From positions 1-39,768 of the forward strand of contig JAEWWC010000014.1 of the NCBI GenBank assembly GCA_023396555.1: a DNA stretch of 39,768 nucleotides, written 5' to 3'. The notes beneath the pieces were generated by a model, which did not search any database, was not told the DNA's origin, and worked only from the letters and a program-made list of their open reading frames with translations. The stretch is from Bacillota bacterium. Lineage in GTDB: Bacteria; Bacillota; Clostridia; Christensenellales; SZUA-584. Below are positions 32,438-39,768 of the stretch, in pieces (the first letter of the stretch is position 1; the number at the start of each line of letters is the position of its first letter). The position numbers were made by a program, and so were the translations under genes.

Positions 32438-34420
32438 ATGAACAATATCGACAGGCTGTCCATCAACACTGTGCGGTTGCTTTCGGCAGAGGGCGTGCAG
32501 AAGGCCAACAGCGGCCATCCGGGCTTGCCGCTGGGCGCTGCGCCGATGGCCTATACGCTCTGGGCAAAGCATCTGAAGCACAACCCCCAAAACCCCAAAT
32601 GGCCGGACAGAGACCGTTTCGTGCTCTCCGCGGGCCACGGCTCCATGCTGCTGTATTCGCTGCTGCACGTCTTTGGTTACGGCGTCACCCTTGACGACCT
32701 GAAGAATTTCCGTCAGTACGGCTCCGGCGCGGCGGGCCATCCGGAATACGGCCACCTTCCCGGCATTGAGACCACCACCGGTCCCTTGGGTCAGGGCATC
32801 GCGAACGCCGTGGGCATGGCGATGGCCGAGGCGCATCTGGCTGCCATGTTCAATAAAGACGGTTACAACGTCGTTGACCACTATACCTTCACACTGTCGG
32901 GCGACGGCTGCCTGATGGAGGGCGTTGCGTCTGAGGCGTGCTCACTGGCCGGTACGCTCAAGCTGGGCAAGCTGATACTCTTATACGACCGCAACAAGAT
33001 CACGATAGAGGGCGAGACGGACTTCGCATTCGACGAGGACGTGGCGAAGCGCTTTGAAGCCTACGGCTGGCAGGTGCTGAACGTCGCCAACGGCAACGAG
33101 GACGTGGAATCCATCGCAGACGCTATCGCGCAGGCTAAGGCCGAGACGGGCAAGCCGTCCATCATCATCATCAAAACGGACATCGGCTACGGCTGCCCCG
33201 CCGTGCAGGGCAAGGCGTCCTGCCACGGCTCACCGCTGGGCGACGAGAACATCGCGCTGCTCAAATCCACGCTGGGCTGGGAGTTTGAAGGCAGCTTCGT
33301 CGTTCCGGACGAGGTGAAAGCCGCCGCCGCCCAGCGCCAGAAGGCTTACGACGCGGAAGAAGAGAAGTGGAACCAGCTGTTCGCGGCGTACCGCAAGGCG
33401 TTCCCCGACATGGCAGCGCTGTGGGACAAGTGCTTTAACCCCGTTGACAGCAGCGTCCTGTCCGATCCGTCGCTGTATGAGTTCGAAAAACCGCTGGCCA
33501 CGCGCCAGTCCTCCGGTGCCGTGCTGAACAAGCTGGCGGATAGGCTGCCCGGCCTGTTCGGCGGCAGCGCGGACTTAGGTCCCTCCAACAACTCGGTGCT
33601 TAAGGGCAAGGCGTATTTCTCCCCCGAAACGCCCGAAGGACCGAACATACACTACGGCATCCGCGAGTTCGCTATGGCGGCCATCGCAAACGGCCAGGCG
33701 CTGCACGGCGGCATCATCCCGTATGTGGCAACGTTCTTCGTGTTCACGGACTACCTCAAAAACGCGGTCCGCATGTCCGCGCTGATGGGCCTGCCGGTCA
33801 TCTACGTGATGACGCACGACTCCATCGGCGTCGGTGAAGACGGCCCCACGCACCAGCCCGTCGAGCAGCTGGCCTGCATGCGCGCCACGCCCAATACCTA
33901 CATGTGGCGTCCGGCGGACTCCAAGGAAACGGCCGCGGCTTACATATTCGCGCTCAAGGCCAAGGGCCCGTCGGTCATCGCGCTCACCCGCCAGACGCTG
34001 CCGCTGTATGACGAAACAGGTGCAGCGGCGCTCAAAGGCGCTTACGTGCTCAAGGACTTCGGCAGTGATCCCAAGGCCATACTCATTGGCACGGGCAGCG
34101 AGGTCGAACAGTGCTATCAGGCCGCGCAGAAGCTGTATGAAGAAGGCACAGCCGTACGCGTGGTCTCCATGCCGTGTATGGACCTGTTCGAGGAGCAGGA
34201 CGAAGCGTACAAGCAGAGCGTGCTGCCGGATTCCATCGACCGCCGCGTCATCGTGGAAGCGGGCGCATCCTTCGGCTGGCACAAATACGCCGGTTCCAAG
34301 GGCGAGATCATCGCGCTGGATCATTTCGGCGCTTCCGGTCCCGCCAAGAAGCTGTTCGAAGCGTTCGGCTTCACGACGGACAACGTGGTCGCCAAGGCCA
34401 AAGCGTCCCTCGCGAAATAA
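32438..34420 (+). CDS. tkt: Transketolase
   Basis: A thiamine diphosphate enzyme of the non-oxidative pentose phosphate pathway, moving two-carbon units between ketoses and aldoses in the cytoplasm. In 660 residues the N-terminal domain has SGHPGLPLGAAPMAY, SAGHGSMLLYS, GPLGQGIANAVG and the TPP/Mg motif GDGCLMEGVASEA...DRN. The middle domain has GGSADLGPSN, YGIREFAMAAIANG and THDSIGVGEDGPTHQPVEQ. The C-terminal domain carries the usual EAGASFGWHKYAG. ATG 32438 has AGGAGG at 32425-32430; an in-frame ATG (32423) overlaps that site. Monocistronic with its own promoter and terminator. It supplies pentoses for nucleotide synthesis in anaerobes lacking the oxidative branch. Confidence 0.97.
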   Translation: MNNIDRLSINTVRLLSAEGVQKANSGHPGLPLGAAPMAYTLWAKHLKHNPQNPKWPDRDRFVLSAGHGSMLLYSLLHVFGYGVTLDDLKNFRQYGSGAAGHPEYGHLPGIETTTGPLGQGIANAVGMAMAEAHLAAMFNKDGYNVVDHYTFTLSGDGCLMEGVASEACSLAGTLKLGKLILLYDRNKITIEGETDFAFDEDVAKRFEAYGWQVLNVANGNEDVESIADAIAQAKAETGKPSIIIIKTDIGYGCPAVQGKASCHGSPLGDENIALLKSTLGWEFEGSFVVPDEVKAAAAQRQKAYDAEEEKWNQLFAAYRKAFPDMAALWDKCFNPVDSSVLSDPSLYEFEKPLATRQSSGAVLNKLADRLPGLFGGSADLGPSNNSVLKGKAYFSPETPEGPNIHYGIREFAMAAIANGQALHGGIIPYVATFFVFTDYLKNAVRMSALMGLPVIYVMTHDSIGVGEDGPTHQPVEQLACMRATPNTYMWRPADSKETAAAYIFALKAKGPSVIALTRQTLPLYDETGAAALKGAYVLKDFGSDPKAILIGTGSEVEQCYQAAQKLYEEGTAVRVVSMPCMDLFEEQDEAYKQSVLPDSIDRRVIVEAGASFGWHKYAGSKGEIIALDHFGASGPAKKLFEAFGFTTDNVVAKAKASLAK

Positions 34421-34438
34421 CATCGGCTGATATATCAA

Positions 34439-34470
34439 AGGCCGGATCGGAAAACCGATCCGGCTTTTTT
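34439..34470 (+). terminator. Terminator of transketolase
   Basis: GCCGGATCGG (34441-34450), loop AAAA, CCGATCCGGC (34455-34464) and six T. A perfect 10-bp stem. Confidence 0.95.
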
Positions 34471-34578
34471 GTTTCTCCACGACCTCAAACGGCTGCACTC
34501 CTTGTAGGGCGCGGCTCGCGTGCCCGGATGGGTATCCCAGACGCGCCGTCCATCTCACGGCTCAAAATCCCATACAAC

Positions 34579-34611
34579 AGAAAAGCCGGGGCGAAATCCC
34601 GACCCGGCTTT
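34579..34611 (-). terminator. Terminator of the Na+/solute symporter gene
   Basis: On the minus strand AAAGCCGGG (34611-34603) pairs with CCCGGCTTT (34590-34582), then TCTG. It lies 39 bases after the stop codon. Confidence 0.75.
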
Positions 34612-34649
34612 ATCCTTCAGTTCGTATATTCAGTAATCCGCAAACAGCT

Positions 34650-36161
34650 TTAAGCCTCCGCAGCCTCCACCGCTTCCGCTTCAGCAATAGACGGCATATC
34701 CTCGCCGAACACCTTCTCGATGTGCGCAGCTTCAAATTTCTTCGTCATTAGGCTCACCACCGGCGTCACGATCAGCGATGCGATCATCGCAATGGAGCCG
34801 ATCGCCGGCGCGCTCATCCACGCGGGCAGCAGCTTCATTGAGCCCAGCACCATCAGCGGCACCACAATCACCAGGCCGGTGAAAATACCCGCCCAGGCGC
34901 CCGCCTTAGTCATGCCCTTCCAGCGCACGCCCAGCAGGAACGGCGCGAGGAAGCAACCGGACAGCGCGCCCCATGAGTAACCCATCAGCGTGAATATGGC
35001 CGCGGGCTTGAGCAGCGCAATCACCAGCGATATCAGCACAAACACCGCGCACAGCACGCGCATCAGCGCCATCACGCTCTTATCCTTCATCTTGGGCTTC
35101 ATCACGCCCTTCACCAGATCCATCGATATCGACGAGGACGACACCAGCACCAGCGAGGACAGCGTGGACATCGACGCTGCCAGTATCAGCACCAGTATCA
35201 GCCCCATCAGCGCCGTCGGCAGGGCCGCCTTCATCACCTCGGGCATAATGGCGTCCGAACCGGCTTCCGGCATCGTGTTGTTCAGGAACAGCCGCCCGAA
35301 CGTGCCCACGAAATACGCCACCCCGCCCACCAGCAGCGCAAACAGCGTGGAGATGCGCGTACCCCTCTTGATAGCATGCTGGTCCTTGATCGCGTAGAAT
35401 TTATGCACCATCTGCGGCAGGCCCCAGGTGCCCAGGCTGGTCAGTATGATCAGCGATATCAGCAGCACGGCGCTGTTGCCATTGAACACCGATGTCAGCA
35501 TCGGGTCGATCGTCGCCACACGCGAGAGGCCTTGGGCTACGCCGCCCACAAGCGGGTTCGCCAGTATGAACGCCAGCATCAGTATCACGCCGACGATTAT
35601 GATCAGGCCCTGTACGAAGTCGGTCAAAGCCGTGGCAATATAGCCGCCCGCCATCAGATACAGCGCTGTGAACACCGCCATGCCCACCATACAGTATTCG
35701 TACGGTATACCGAACGCGCTTTCAAAGAAGTAGCCCAGCCCCTGATACACGCTCGCACAGTAGGGCGCCAGGAATATAAATATCACCAGTGCAGCCAGTA
35801 TTTTGAGCCCGCGCGAGTTATACCGCTTCATGAAAAAGTCCGGCATTGTAGACGCGTCCAGCCGGTGCGTAATGCGCCGCGTGGGCTTTGCCAGCAGCTT
35901 CCACGCCAGCCATGTGCCGATCACCGCGTTGGCGATACCGATCCACGTGGCCGAAAGCCCAATGCTCCAGCCAAAGTTACCGGCGTAACCCACGAACATA
36001 ACAGCAGAGAAATACGTCGTGCCATAAGCAAACGCCGACATCCACGGCCCCATCTTCCGGCCGCCCAGAAAGAAGTCGTCTGTGGTTTTCGCTTTTTTTG
36101 ATGAGAAAATGGCAACAAAAACAAGAAATGCAACATAAAGACCTAAAATGACATACTGCAT
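34650..36161 (-). CDS. Sodium:solute symporter (SSS family)
   Basis: A 503-residue membrane protein of about 13 helices. N-terminal FFLGGRKMGPWMSAFAYGTTYFSAVMFVG and central ILTSLGTWGLPQMVHKFYAIKD are typical of the PutP/PanF group, where the first segment helps form the Na+ site; the ASMSTLSSLVLVSSSSISMD segment in TM8-9 carries the conserved Na2-site serines. The C-terminus is a cytosolic acidic tail rich in Ala and Glu. Likely import of proline, pantothenate or a related carboxylate with Na+; the substrate is uncertain. ATG 36161 has GGAAGGATGG upstream, so the in-frame ATG at 36179 is less likely. Confidence 0.91.
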   Translation of the reverse strand: MQYVILGLYVAFLVFVAIFSSKKAKTTDDFFLGGRKMGPWMSAFAYGTTYFSAVMFVGYAGNFGWSIGLSATWIGIANAVIGTWLAWKLLAKPTRRITHRLDASTMPDFFMKRYNSRGLKILAALVIFIFLAPYCASVYQGLGYFFESAFGIPYEYCMVGMAVFTALYLMAGGYIATALTDFVQGLIIIVGVILMLAFILANPLVGGVAQGLSRVATIDPMLTSVFNGNSAVLLISLIILTSLGTWGLPQMVHKFYAIKDQHAIKRGTRISTLFALLVGGVAYFVGTFGRLFLNNTMPEAGSDAIMPEVMKAALPTALMGLILVLILAASMSTLSSLVLVSSSSISMDLVKGVMKPKMKDKSVMALMRVLCAVFVLISLVIALLKPAAIFTLMGYSWGALSGCFLAPFLLGVRWKGMTKAGAWAGIFTGLVIVVPLMVLGSMKLLPAWMSAPAIGSIAMIASLIVTPVVSLMTKKFEAAHIEKVFGEDMPSIAEAEAVEAAEA

Positions 36162-36235
36162 AGCAAACCATCCTTCCATACTTCGTTTTTGGAGAACAAA
36201 AAAAATCCTGCCGTCCTACAATAATACCCGTCAGT

Positions 36236-36264
36236 ATTTTACTATACACCAGTGAATAGTTCAA
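36236..36264 (-). promoter_or_regulatory. Promoter of the SSS symporter
   Basis: On the minus strand TTGAAC (36264-36259), a 17-base spacer and TAAAAT (36241-36236). It lies just after the patatin gene, so the two need not be co-transcribed. Confidence 0.6.
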
Positions 36265-36273
36265 CTGGAATTT

Positions 36274-37077
36274 TCACGCGCCTGCCGCATCCCCCTCGTG
36301 CAAAGAATCCAGCAGTCTATTGATATCGCCGATGTGCGACATTGCCGTCTCTTCGCCGATTTTAAGCATCTCTTCAATGCTCTTTAAGCTGTGGCGCGCG
36401 TAACTGTCCAGCTTGGGCCGCAGCATGATATCGGCGCTTTTTTCGCAGATCTGGCTGTTGATGTTGATACTGAGGTTGTACGCGGTAAGAAAGACGTCAA
36501 TGCGTCGCAGGCTGCTGGTGCCGCGGCTGCGGTCCGAATTGAGGTTGATGCCCACCACCTTCTCCGCTCCCATGTCCCTAAGCTCCTGCGTCGGAATGCT
36601 GCGCAGCGTGCCGCCGTCGATATACGTCCTGCTGCCGATGCGCACCGGCTGAAACACGCCCGGCACCGCACAGCTGGCGGACAGCGCCTTGGACACGCTG
36701 CCGGAGTGCAGCGTGTCCAGCGTTCCCTGCGTAAGGTCCACCGCCACCGCGCAAAAGGGCCGGCGCAGATCCTCAAAATTCACATCCTTCAAAAAGCAGT
36801 CGGCCAGCCGCTCGATGATCTCAGGGCTCATATAAGACAGCAGCGGCGGCCTTTTGGGCAGCACGTTCTTGTCCTTCAGATTCAATACGAAATCGTACAG
36901 CCGCTCCCAGGGTATGTCTGCGGCATACAGCGCACCGGCGATAGCTCCCGCCGAGTTGCCCGCCACATAATCAAAATCAATGCCGTTATCCTGCAACACG
37001 CGTATCACGCCCAGATGCGCAATTCCCCGCGTGCCGCCACCGCCAAACGCAATACCGCTTTTGCCTGTTTTATTCAA
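36274..37077 (-). CDS. Patatin-like phospholipase
   Basis: A 267-residue lipid acyl hydrolase of the bacterial RssA/YchK-like type. The oxyanion loop GGGGTRG (12-18), nucleophile elbow GNSAG (Ser42) and catalytic aspartate in YIDGG (Asp154) are all present, forming the Ser-Asp dyad. No signal peptide is seen, so it is probably cytosolic or membrane-peripheral. Substrates are likely membrane phospholipids. Start: TTG 37077 has GAGG eight bases upstream; an in-frame GTG at 37110 would add eleven residues without a ribosome binding site. It is upstream of the symporter in the same direction, with a separate promoter between them. Confidence 0.9.
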   Translation of the reverse strand: MNKTGKSGIAFGGGGTRGIAHLGVIRVLQDNGIDFDYVAGNSAGAIAGALYAADIPWERLYDFVLNLKDKNVLPKRPPLLSYMSPEIIERLADCFLKDVNFEDLRRPFCAVAVDLTQGTLDTLHSGSVSKALSASCAVPGVFQPVRIGSRTYIDGGTLRSIPTQELRDMGAEKVVGINLNSDRSRGTSSLRRIDVFLTAYNLSININSQICEKSADIMLRPKLDSYARHSLKSIEEMLKIGEETAMSHIGDINRLLDSLHEGDAAGA

Positions 37078-37198
37078 CCCCAACACCTCACAAAAAGGAA
37101 ATACACCCACATGTTTATGCAGTCCCGCGTTCCAATATGGGCCGCTGATTATTAATTCGTATCATCCTTCAATTTTATTATTGTGATGGTAGACCCTT

Positions 37199-37237
37199 TT
37201 TCACTGATTTTCGGAACCTAATATAACGCAGCTGCGT
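37199..37237 (+). promoter_or_regulatory. Putative serpin promoter with a 12-bp palindrome
   Basis: TTTCAC (37199-37204), a 17-base spacer and TATAAC (37222-37227), followed at once by the perfect palindrome ACGCAGCTGCGT (37226-37237). The palindrome overlaps the -10 end and start site, a position suited to a repressor. No regulator is assigned. Confidence 0.5.
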
Positions 37238-37273
37238 CTTAACAATGTAAACCCTTCATGGAGGAATCATGTA

Positions 37274-38563
37274 TTGTTTAAGAAATTGACCGCGATCATG
37301 CTTTTGGCATCGCTTTTGCTTACAGGCTGCGCCGCTCCCGAGGCGTCTCAGCACGCCGCCCCCGAAGCCGCCGCAGCCGAAAAGCCCGCGACGTCCGTTC
37401 AGCCGGTGGCATACCGCGCGCAGCTCACCAGCCAGCCCATCGCCCCGCTGGACGACAGCTTCGTCAGCGGTGTCAACAGCCTCGGTTTCTCCGCTGCGCC
37501 GCTGCTTTTTAACACTGGTGAAAATCTGGCATTCTCACCGGCCAGCATCTCCCTCGCGCTCTGCATGACGCGCGAAGGCGCAAATGGAGACACCAAAGAC
37601 GGTATGTCCGCCGCACTGGGACTGGAATCCCTTACAGACGAACGGATCAGAAACGCGTGCAAGTCACTCATGTGGCGCGCCAACACCGGTGGCATGGAGG
37701 CTGCCGACGCCATCTGGCTGTCCAAGGATTATTCGTTCAGCGAACCCTTCCTCACCGCCGCCATGCAGGACTATTTTGCGGACACTTTCCCTCTCATCGT
37801 TCCCGGCGCGACGGATGCTGTCAACGCCTGGGCAGATGAAAGAACGCACGGGCGCATCAATCAGATACTTAACGAAGAGTTGGCAAGTGACACCCCCATA
37901 TTGCTCGCCAACGCGCTCTATTTTCTGGGCGACTGGGAACGTCCCTTCGAAGCCGGTGACACATCAGACGGTGAATTCGCCGTACCGGGCGGCCCCGTCA
38001 CCGTACCCTTCATGCGCAGCAATCGCGGGGTGCCCTACTACGCCAACGATGATTTTTCCATGATATCGCTGAACTTCAAAAGCGAAGCGGACCAGGGCCG
38101 ATACGCGATGGCGTTCATTCTTCCCGCCGAGGGTAAATCACTGGCCGAACTGCTGCCCCGTCTCGATGCCGGCGCTTTCAAAATGGCGCTGTCTGAAGCG
38201 AAGGAGCAGGAAGTGTGGATACGTCTGCCCAAGTTCGATTTTGAGTATTACACGTCGCTTCGAGATACGCTGATCGACCTCGGCATGGAGCAGGCATTCA
38301 GCCGTTCGGAAGCCGACTTCTCCGCAATGACGGATCAGCCCAATAGCATCTACATCGGGGATGTGCTGCACAAGTGCTACGTGCGGATTGACGAGCTGGG
38401 CGCGGAGGCTGCCGCCGTCACCGTGGTGGAAATGGAGGCCGGCGCAGCGATGCAGGTAACTGAGCCGCCCAAGTTCTATGCCGACCGTCCGTTCCTGTTC
38501 GCCATCTATTCACTGGAAGATGGCACGATCGCATTTCTGGGCGCGGTCAACGACCCATCCTAA
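37274..38563 (+). CDS. Serpin lipoprotein 1
   Basis: A surface-anchored serine protease inhibitor of 429 residues. Lipobox LTGC (Cys19) is followed by an Ala/Pro/Glu linker (about 20-50) and a full serpin fold: FSPASISLALCMTREGANGDTKDGM, NALYFLGDWERPF, the shutter and breach segments, and the C-terminal ADRPFLFAIYSLEDGTIAFLG. The reactive-centre hinge GAEAAAVT fits the inhibitory consensus of small residues at P15-P8, so it should trap proteases by loop insertion. The scissile region (VVEMEAGAAM) has small or Met residues, suggesting elastase- or subtilisin-like targets. TTG 37274 follows GGAGG by 9 bases; a nearby ATG at 37269 is out of frame. It is 18 bases upstream of a second serpin gene. 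Confidence 0.93.
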   Translation: MFKKLTAIMLLASLLLTGCAAPEASQHAAPEAAAAEKPATSVQPVAYRAQLTSQPIAPLDDSFVSGVNSLGFSAAPLLFNTGENLAFSPASISLALCMTREGANGDTKDGMSAALGLESLTDERIRNACKSLMWRANTGGMEAADAIWLSKDYSFSEPFLTAAMQDYFADTFPLIVPGATDAVNAWADERTHGRINQILNEELASDTPILLANALYFLGDWERPFEAGDTSDGEFAVPGGPVTVPFMRSNRGVPYYANDDFSMISLNFKSEADQGRYAMAFILPAEGKSLAELLPRLDAGAFKMALSEAKEQEVWIRLPKFDFEYYTSLRDTLIDLGMEQAFSRSEADFSAMTDQPNSIYIGDVLHKCYVRIDELGAEAAAVTVVEMEAGAAMQVTEPPKFYADRPFLFAIYSLEDGTIAFLGAVNDPS

Positions 38564-38581
38564 TAGCAGGAGGTTTTAACC

Positions 38582-39768
38582 ATGAAAAAATTGTTACTGC
38601 TCGTATTGTCAGTCGCGCTGCTGCTCAGCGCCTGCGCCAGTGCCTCCGCCGGATACGAAGGCAAGCTGGTCAAACAGACGATAGAACCGCTGGAGGGCAG
38701 CTTTACTCAAGGCATGGGCGACTTCGGCTTCGACGCCGCGTCAGCGCTGTACACTGCGGACCAAAATCTTGCCTTGTCTCCCGTCAGCATCGAGCTGGCG
38801 CTATGCATGGCGCGCGCGGGTGCAAACGGCCCCACCAGGGACGAGATGACCGCCGCGCTCGGCCTGTCTGGCCTGTCCGACGACGAGATCACCGCGGCCT
38901 GCAAAGCCCTGATGTGGCGCGCCAACACCGGCGGCATGGAAGCCGCCAACGCGCTGTGGCTGCTAGACGGCTATGCCTATAAGGATGCGTACATCAAAAC
39001 CTGTACCGAGGACTACATGGCGGACTTGAAGCCGCTCGCCATCCCCGGAGCGATGGATGCCGTCAATGCATGGGCTAAGGATAAGACGCACGGGCGAATC
39101 GACCAGATACTGCAGCAGGAACCGAATGCCGATACGCGCATGATCATCACCAACGCGTTGTACTACCTCGGCGAATGGGAGCTGCCGTTCGAAGCGAACG
39201 ATACCTTCGACGGCGATTTCGCGGCGCCGGGCGGCATCGCCTCCGTGTCCTACATGAACAGCGACTGGTCGGTGCCTTATTACAGCAACAGCGATTTCTC
39301 GATGATCACGCTGAGCTTCAAAGCCAAAGCGGACGAAGGCCATTACGCGATGGCGTTCCTGCTGCCCGCCGAAGGTTCCTCCGTAGACGCGCTGCTCGCT
39401 TCGATGAAAGGCGAAACGTTCAAAACCGCGCTCGCCGAAACCGCCGAGCAGCAGGTGTCCATCCGGCTGCCCAAGTTTGAGTTCTCCTTTTTCGCGCCGC
39501 TGGCCGATACGCTGAAAGCCATGGGGATGGAGAAAGCCTTTTCCCCGGACGATGCGGACTTCTCCGGCATGACGGACGCGGAAAAATTGTTCATCTCCAG
39601 CGTGCTACATAAATGCTACGTACGCGTGGATGAGCTGGGCGCGGAAGCCGCCGCTGTCACCTCGGTGGAGATGACCACCACCGCAATGCCGATGGAGCCG
39701 CCTGTCACGTTCCATGCCGACCGCCCGTTCCTGTTCGCCATCTACTCGCTGGAGGACGGCGCGATCGC
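38582..39768 (+). CDS. Serpin lipoprotein 2 (truncated by the window edge)
   Basis: A tandem paralogue of the preceding gene; 395 codons are visible and only the last strand is missing. Lipobox LSAC (Cys18), almost no linker, then the serpin fold with near-identical blocks such as LMWRANTGGMEAA, DAVNAWA, THGRI and VLHKCYVR. The hinge GAEAAAVT is identical to serpin 1, but the reactive loop differs (SVEMTTTAMPMEPP), with Thr/Ala/Met around the predicted scissile bond. This predicts inhibition of a different protease. GCAGGAGG precedes ATG 38582. The pair is probably co-transcribed from the promoter near 37222. Confidence 0.93.
   Translation, partial: MKKLLLLVLSVALLLSACASASAGYEGKLVKQTIEPLEGSFTQGMGDFGFDAASALYTADQNLALSPVSIELALCMARAGANGPTRDEMTAALGLSGLSDDEITAACKALMWRANTGGMEAANALWLLDGYAYKDAYIKTCTEDYMADLKPLAIPGAMDAVNAWAKDKTHGRIDQILQQEPNADTRMIITNALYYLGEWELPFEANDTFDGDFAAPGGIASVSYMNSDWSVPYYSNSDFSMITLSFKAKADEGHYAMAFLLPAEGSSVDALLASMKGETFKTALAETAEQQVSIRLPKFEFSFFAPLADTLKAMGMEKAFSPDDADFSGMTDAEKLFISSVLHKCYVRVDELGAEAAAVTSVEMTTTAMPMEPPVTFHADRPFLFAIYSLEDGAI

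Noticed and set aside
34504..34560. Imperfect GC palindromes between the transketolase and symporter terminators (CGCG-GCT-CGCG and flanks)
   Set aside because: They resemble decayed repeat sequence, but arms do not pair cleanly and no second copy in the window confirms a family.
1..39768. CRISPR arrays, tRNA or rRNA genes, transposases, prophage or integration sites
   Set aside because: Nothing with regular direct repeats, cloverleaf-like structure or mobile-element proteins was found on reading both strands by eye.

Overview
The window looks like chromosome of a GC-rich, anaerobic, Gram-positive (Firmicutes/Clostridia-like) bacterium. Supporting this are lipoprotein signal peptides without any outer-membrane genes, a single-TM signal peptidase I, DUF951, DUF1858, the NusG-domain-II/Gx pair, a YugP-type peptidase, a rubredoxin/flavodiiron pair and strong AGGAGG-type ribosome binding sites with frequent TTG starts. 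No rRNA, tRNA, CRISPR array, insertion sequence or prophage was seen. Most genes are ordinary chromosomal genes; the unusual material is in a few proteins and in the intergenic DNA.

Layout. 1-967: tail of an unidentified gene, a HypA-like protein lacking the zinc domain, and HypB (nickel enzyme maturation). 1007-4472: a TetR regulator and an MFS exporter with a very large extracytoplasmic insert, each preceded by the same operator. 4496-6451: a short-form alanyl-tRNA synthetase. 6572-7057: an AT-rich orphan gene between hairpin repeats. 7131-11997: surface proteins (GH3 glycosidase lipoprotein, YfbK-like VWA lipoprotein, LysM-CAP protein). 12070-13885: a NagR/DasR-like GntR regulator with a textbook TGGTCTAGACCA operator, followed by a SIS-domain sugar-phosphate enzyme. 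13882-17702 (minus): DUF1015 protein, aspartate kinase, AEC transporter. 17881-19095 (minus): PrsA-like foldase lipoprotein. 19343-20983: MscS channel, DUF951, signal peptidase I. 21068-22370 (minus): VOC protein and a voltage-gated K+ channel. 22714-25455 (minus): PHP phosphoesterase, zinc-ribbon membrane protein, DUF1858, rubredoxin and flavodiiron protein, a probable O2/NO defence set. 25864-30232 (minus): TetR regulator and a heterodimeric ABC exporter. 30506-32122: NusG-II protein, Gx-type membrane protein, YugP peptidase. 32438-34420: transketolase. 34650-37077 (minus): Na+/solute symporter and patatin phospholipase. 37274-end: two tandem serpin lipoproteins, the second cut by the window edge.

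Themes. Two efflux systems (MFS and ABC) each sit with a TetR regulator whose palindromic operator lies on its promoter. Five lipoproteins (GH3, VWA, PrsA-like, two serpins) plus the LysM-CAP protein make this region rich in cell-surface functions suited to a host-associated, carbohydrate-using anaerobe. Dispersed two-hairpin repeats lie just after stop codons, in sense orientation, and may act in mRNA 3' ends. Starts were chosen by Shine-Dalgarno spacing and several differ from the longest possible reading frame. All family assignments come from motif recognition, not from a search.
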